Assembly (NCBI GenBank): GCA_937916185.1
Contig: CALGGD010000191.1
Coordinates: forward strand, 1-8,808
Length of the DNA: 8,808 bases
Direction: 5' to 3'
DNA from: an uncultured Oxalobacter sp.
GTDB taxonomy: Bacteria > Pseudomonadota > Gammaproteobacteria > Burkholderiales > Burkholderiaceae_D
The notes beneath the pieces are model-generated. The model worked only from the letters and a program-made list of their open reading frames with translations. It had not been told where the DNA came from and ran no database searches. Position 1 is the stretch's first letter. Each line of letters starts with the position of its first letter. The translations under genes and the position numbers were made by a program. Positions 7,256 to 8,808 of this stretch are shown one piece after another.

Positions 7256-7677
7256 GCGGCTTGACGGAAAAGTCTCCTGATATTGGCTTCATCCTGCCAT
7301 TGAATACGTTCTTTTGAGGCAAGGATCCAGCTTTTCATTTCTTCCAGCCGGGATGAATGGTGGTTCAGCAACAGCCTCTCCGCAACCTTGATATCAGGAT
7401 GGATGGCACCGAAGAAATTGACGATGTCGCCGTACTGGATCAGCAGGCAGGGAAAATTGTCGATTTCCAGGGTATCCAGCAGGTCTGCATGGTCTTCGAT
7501 GTCTATCCAGAGGAAAATGACATCCGGATACTTTTCAGATAATGCCTGGAATGGTTCGAACCAGTTCCGGCAGGCTCCGCACCATTGTGCGCAGAAACAG
7601 GCAACCGTCCAGGTCGAGTCTGTCATGGACGCAGCCATTTTGGGGTAGTCCTGTCTCTGCAGTCGGGTCAATGGCAT
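7243..7677 (-). CDS. Thioredoxin-fold protein with CGAC active site
   Basis: This protein of about 144 aa has the thioredoxin motif in FCAQWCGACRNWFEPF (C33 and C36) and the cis-proline in NFPCLL (P76). CGAC replaces the usual CGPC, which typically changes redox potential toward a more oxidising thioredoxin. There is no signal peptide, so it is probably cytoplasmic and may depend on the TrxB in this window. A C-terminal tail beyond residue 100, rich in charged and aromatic residues (SWILASKERIQWQDEANIRRLF), extends past the core fold. The ATG at 7677 is preferred; a TTG at 7707 would add ten residues. Neither has a clear ribosome site. It is convergent and overlapping with dnaQ and divergent from gluQ. 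Confidence 0.8.
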   Translation of the reverse strand: MPLTRLQRQDYPKMAASMTDSTWTVACFCAQWCGACRNWFEPFQALSEKYPDVIFLWIDIEDHADLLDTLEIDNFPCLLIQYGDIVNFFGAIHPDIKVAERLLLNHHSSRLEEMKSWILASKERIQWQDEANIRRLFRQAAQSA

Positions 7678-7765
7678 AATGGCAGGGGAATTCCAACAAT
7701 CAGTCAAATGGATTGGCTGTTATTTTAGCGTATGTATTCTTTAGCGGATATCCGTCAGCACTGAT

Positions 7766-8171
7766 ATGGACGGCAACAGACAGACTTCCAAGCCTCATTA
7801 CCGTGGCCGTTTCGCGCCTTCTCCAACAGGGGACCTGCATTTTGGTTCGATGGTTGCCGCTGTCGGCAGTTACCTGGATGCCAAGGCTCATGGCGGGGAA
7901 TGGATTGTCCGTATCGAGGATGTCGATGTCACCCGGTGCACGCAGGCATCAGCGGTTTCCATCCTCAAGACCCTGGAAAGATTCGGTTTTGAATGGAATG
8001 GTCCGGTTGTCTTTCAGTCCCAGCGAACCGCCATCTATCAGGATTGGTTCAACACCCTGAAAAACAGGGGAACCGTCTATGGTTGCGCCTGCAGCCGTAA
8101 GGAATTGGCAGGGAATCCAAAGGGGATAGACGGTGCGCCCCTTTATCTTGGGAAATGCCGTCAGCTCTTTC
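7766..8171 (+). pseudogene. gluQ: Glutamyl-Q tRNA(Asp) synthetase, truncated at an AT-rich junction
   Basis: The first ~135 codons encode GluQ, a paralogue of glutamyl-tRNA synthetase that attaches glutamate to queuosine-34 of tRNA-Asp. Visible are RFAPSPTGDLHFGS (15-28, holding the HIGH-like motif), the ATP/glutamate pocket WIVRIEDVDVTR (46-57) and the zinc ligands C107, C109, Y127 and C131 in YGCACSRKEL and LYLGKC. After Q133 the homology stops. The usual remainder of about 150 residues, including the KMSKS-like loop and tRNA-contacting C-terminal part, is missing. The reading frame continues by chance through A+T-rich DNA to TGA at 8585-8587, giving a 273-residue hybrid with phenylalanine-, leucine- and isoleucine-rich sequence unrelated to GluQ. 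The product cannot be a working enzyme if the junction is real; if it is an assembly error the native gene is intact elsewhere. Confidence 0.88.
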
Positions 8172-8661
8172 TGTCAATGTCGGTCACAAAAAAAGTAGGG
8201 AATTTCCTGAAAATTTTCCTAATTTTTAATTTTTTTAGTATTTCATTCAATTTATTTATCAAAGCATTATTAAAAAATCCCCTCTTTATTTTTTTACGTA
8301 TATTATCTTTATTGTCTTTTCTTTGCCTTCGATTTGATAATCTTTTTTTCCCGAATAAGATTTTTCCACCTTCTTCCATATTATCAGAATCATTTTCTTT
8401 ATTTTTAAAGAAATTAGGGAATTCAATGGAAGAAGGTTTATTTTCATTACTTGAATTGAAGCAATTATTAGGGAAGATATCCTCTAAAGATAGAATCGAA
8501 AATGGGAAAAAACCCGAAGAAATAAAAATTTCAGAGTTATCATCTATTGAGGATTTTGTCTCTTCATTAGAGAAAAAATATCTCTGAAATCGGGTTTCTA
8601 TGTTGATAAGATCAGAAGGCATAATGCAACTATTATTTGTGGACATTGACATATTTGACAT
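8161..8661 (-). CDS. Doubtful 166-codon open frame in the AT-rich segment
   Basis: This frame opens at ATG 8661-8659 and crosses the junction into gluQ sequence, ending at 8161, so its last codons lie in DNA that belongs to another gene. The product is rich in lysine, asparagine, serine and phenylalanine, with a basic stretch RKKIKRGFFNNALINKLNEILKKLKIRK near the end. No domain is recognised and there is no ribosome site at the start. Low-complexity A+T-rich DNA yields such frames by chance. It is listed only because nothing else explains the stretch. Confidence 0.15.
   Translation of the reverse strand: MSNMSMSTNNSCIMPSDLINIETRFQRYFFSNEETKSSIDDNSEIFISSGFFPFSILSLEDIFPNNCFNSSNENKPSSIEFPNFFKNKENDSDNMEEGGKILFGKKRLSNRRQRKDNKDNIRKKIKRGFFNNALINKLNEILKKLKIRKIFRKFPTFFVTDIDRKS
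8172..8181 (+). repeat. Left copy of a 10-bp inverted repeat at the gluQ junction
   Basis: TGTCAATGTC starts exactly where gluQ homology ends. Its perfect reverse complement is at 8642-8651. After a three-base insertion (GGT), CACAAA (8185-8190) also matches the inner side of the other copy, giving 16 matching bases. Starting with TGT and lying at the junction, it looks like a transposon terminal repeat. Confidence 0.5.
8642..8651 (-). repeat. Right copy of the 10-bp inverted repeat
   Basis: GACATTGACA is the exact reverse complement of 8172-8181, and the adjoining inner TTTGTG (8636-8641) matches the inner CACAAA of the left copy. A further TTGACA follows at 8656-8661 (TTTGACAT). Sequence beyond 8651 does not resume gluQ and no flanking target duplication is visible, so it is not the far end of a simple insertion in gluQ. 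Confidence 0.45.
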
Positions 8662-8764
8662 ATTTTTTTATTGAATTTAATCAAAAAGATAATGATTTTT
8701 TTGTAAAAAATAATAATAAATTTTTATTAATTAATTTTGAATAAATGAAGTTAAATTCTTATTT

Positions 8765-8808
8765 GGGGATTGGGGATTGGGGATTGGGGATTGGGGATTG
8801 GGGATTGG
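8765..8808. repeat. Tandem heptamer array (GGGGATT)n running off the window
   Basis: Six perfect, consecutive GGGGATT units (8765-8806) are followed by GG at the window edge, so the true copy number is larger or unknown. The complementary strand reads CCCCAAT repeats, like the short tandemly repeated repetitive heptamers known in filamentous cyanobacteria. Evenly spaced G4 tracts with three-base ATT loops can fold into G-quadruplexes and are prone to slippage. It is also a typical place for an assembly to stop. Confidence 0.95.

Larger units (their letters stand above)
8172..8808. other. A+T-rich foreign segment or chimeric contig end, no confident gene
   Basis: Composition switches within a few bases at 8172 to very A+T-rich DNA with long A and T runs, unlike everything to the left. 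I see no transposase, integrase or recognisable domain. Two open frames overlap on opposite strands: a minus-strand frame at 8161-8661 (166 codons, lysine/asparagine/serine-rich), and on the plus strand the continuation of the gluQ frame, within which an ATG at 8426 preceded by AGGGA could start a 53-aa product ending at 8587. The latter (MEEGLFSLLELKQLLGKIS...) has helix-like periodicity and is the more protein-like, but unproven. GAAA-TCGGG-TTTC (8586-8598) is a small hairpin just after that stop. Bases 8652-8764 hold only A/T-rich sequence. The segment ends in the heptamer array. Confidence 0.7.

Noticed and set aside
8172..8651. Complete insertion sequence in gluQ
   Set aside because: No transposase is encoded, gluQ does not resume after 8651, and no direct target duplication flanks the inverted repeats.
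8765..8808. CRISPR array or eukaryotic telomere
   Set aside because: Units are contiguous seven-base repeats with no spacers, so not CRISPR. A telomere is not supported because the unit does not match a telomere sequence I know and no chromosome end can be shown.

Overview
The first ~8.17 kb looks like an ordinary chromosomal segment of a betaproteobacterium. The TrxB, DnaQ, TrhP (YegQ) and GluQ-type proteins read as Burkholderiales versions, and a gut or anaerobic Oxalobacteraceae-like host such as Oxalobacter is a reasonable but unproven guess. Base composition is moderate and genes are packed with short gaps and normal Shine-Dalgarno sites.

Layout: (1) On the minus strand, from the left edge, lie the N-terminal part of an OsmC-family protein, thioredoxin reductase trxB, and a small secreted phospholipase-D-family (HKD) nuclease with a clear terminator. 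(2) A divergent gap at about 1.94-2.02 kb leads to plus-strand genes: an AEC-family transporter, a class-I glutamine amidotransferase-like protein and an iron-sulfur flavoprotein-like NAD(P)H:FMN oxidoreductase, followed by tRNA-Leu(UAA). (3) A 62-aa protein of unknown function on the minus strand has its own promoter, Shine-Dalgarno site and terminator. (4) trhP and dnaQ form a plus-strand pair with an ATGA stop/start overlap. dnaQ converges on, and overlaps by 13 bp, a minus-strand thioredoxin-fold protein with a CGAC active site. (5) gluQ, divergent from the thioredoxin gene, is cut off after its zinc-binding region at about 8171.

From 8172 to the end the DNA changes abruptly to very A+T-rich sequence unlike the rest. 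It begins exactly with a 10-bp sequence that recurs inverted at 8642-8651, and it ends in an uninterrupted (GGGGATT)n heptamer array that runs off the window. This could be the end of a large acquired element inserted in gluQ, or a chimeric assembly joining a betaproteobacterial contig to AT-rich DNA; the heptamer resembles the short tandem repeats of filamentous cyanobacteria. I cannot decide between these from sequence alone.

Functionally, the window is mostly housekeeping: redox maintenance (trxB, thioredoxin-like protein, OsmC, flavoprotein), translation (tRNA-Leu, trhP wobble-uridine hydroxylation, gluQ tRNA-Asp queuosine modification) and replication fidelity (dnaQ). I do not see a defence system, CRISPR array or recognisable transposase. 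The unusual parts are the gluQ junction with its inverted and tandem repeats, the orphan 62-aa gene, and a hairpin-forming 27-bp repeat found on both sides of trxB.
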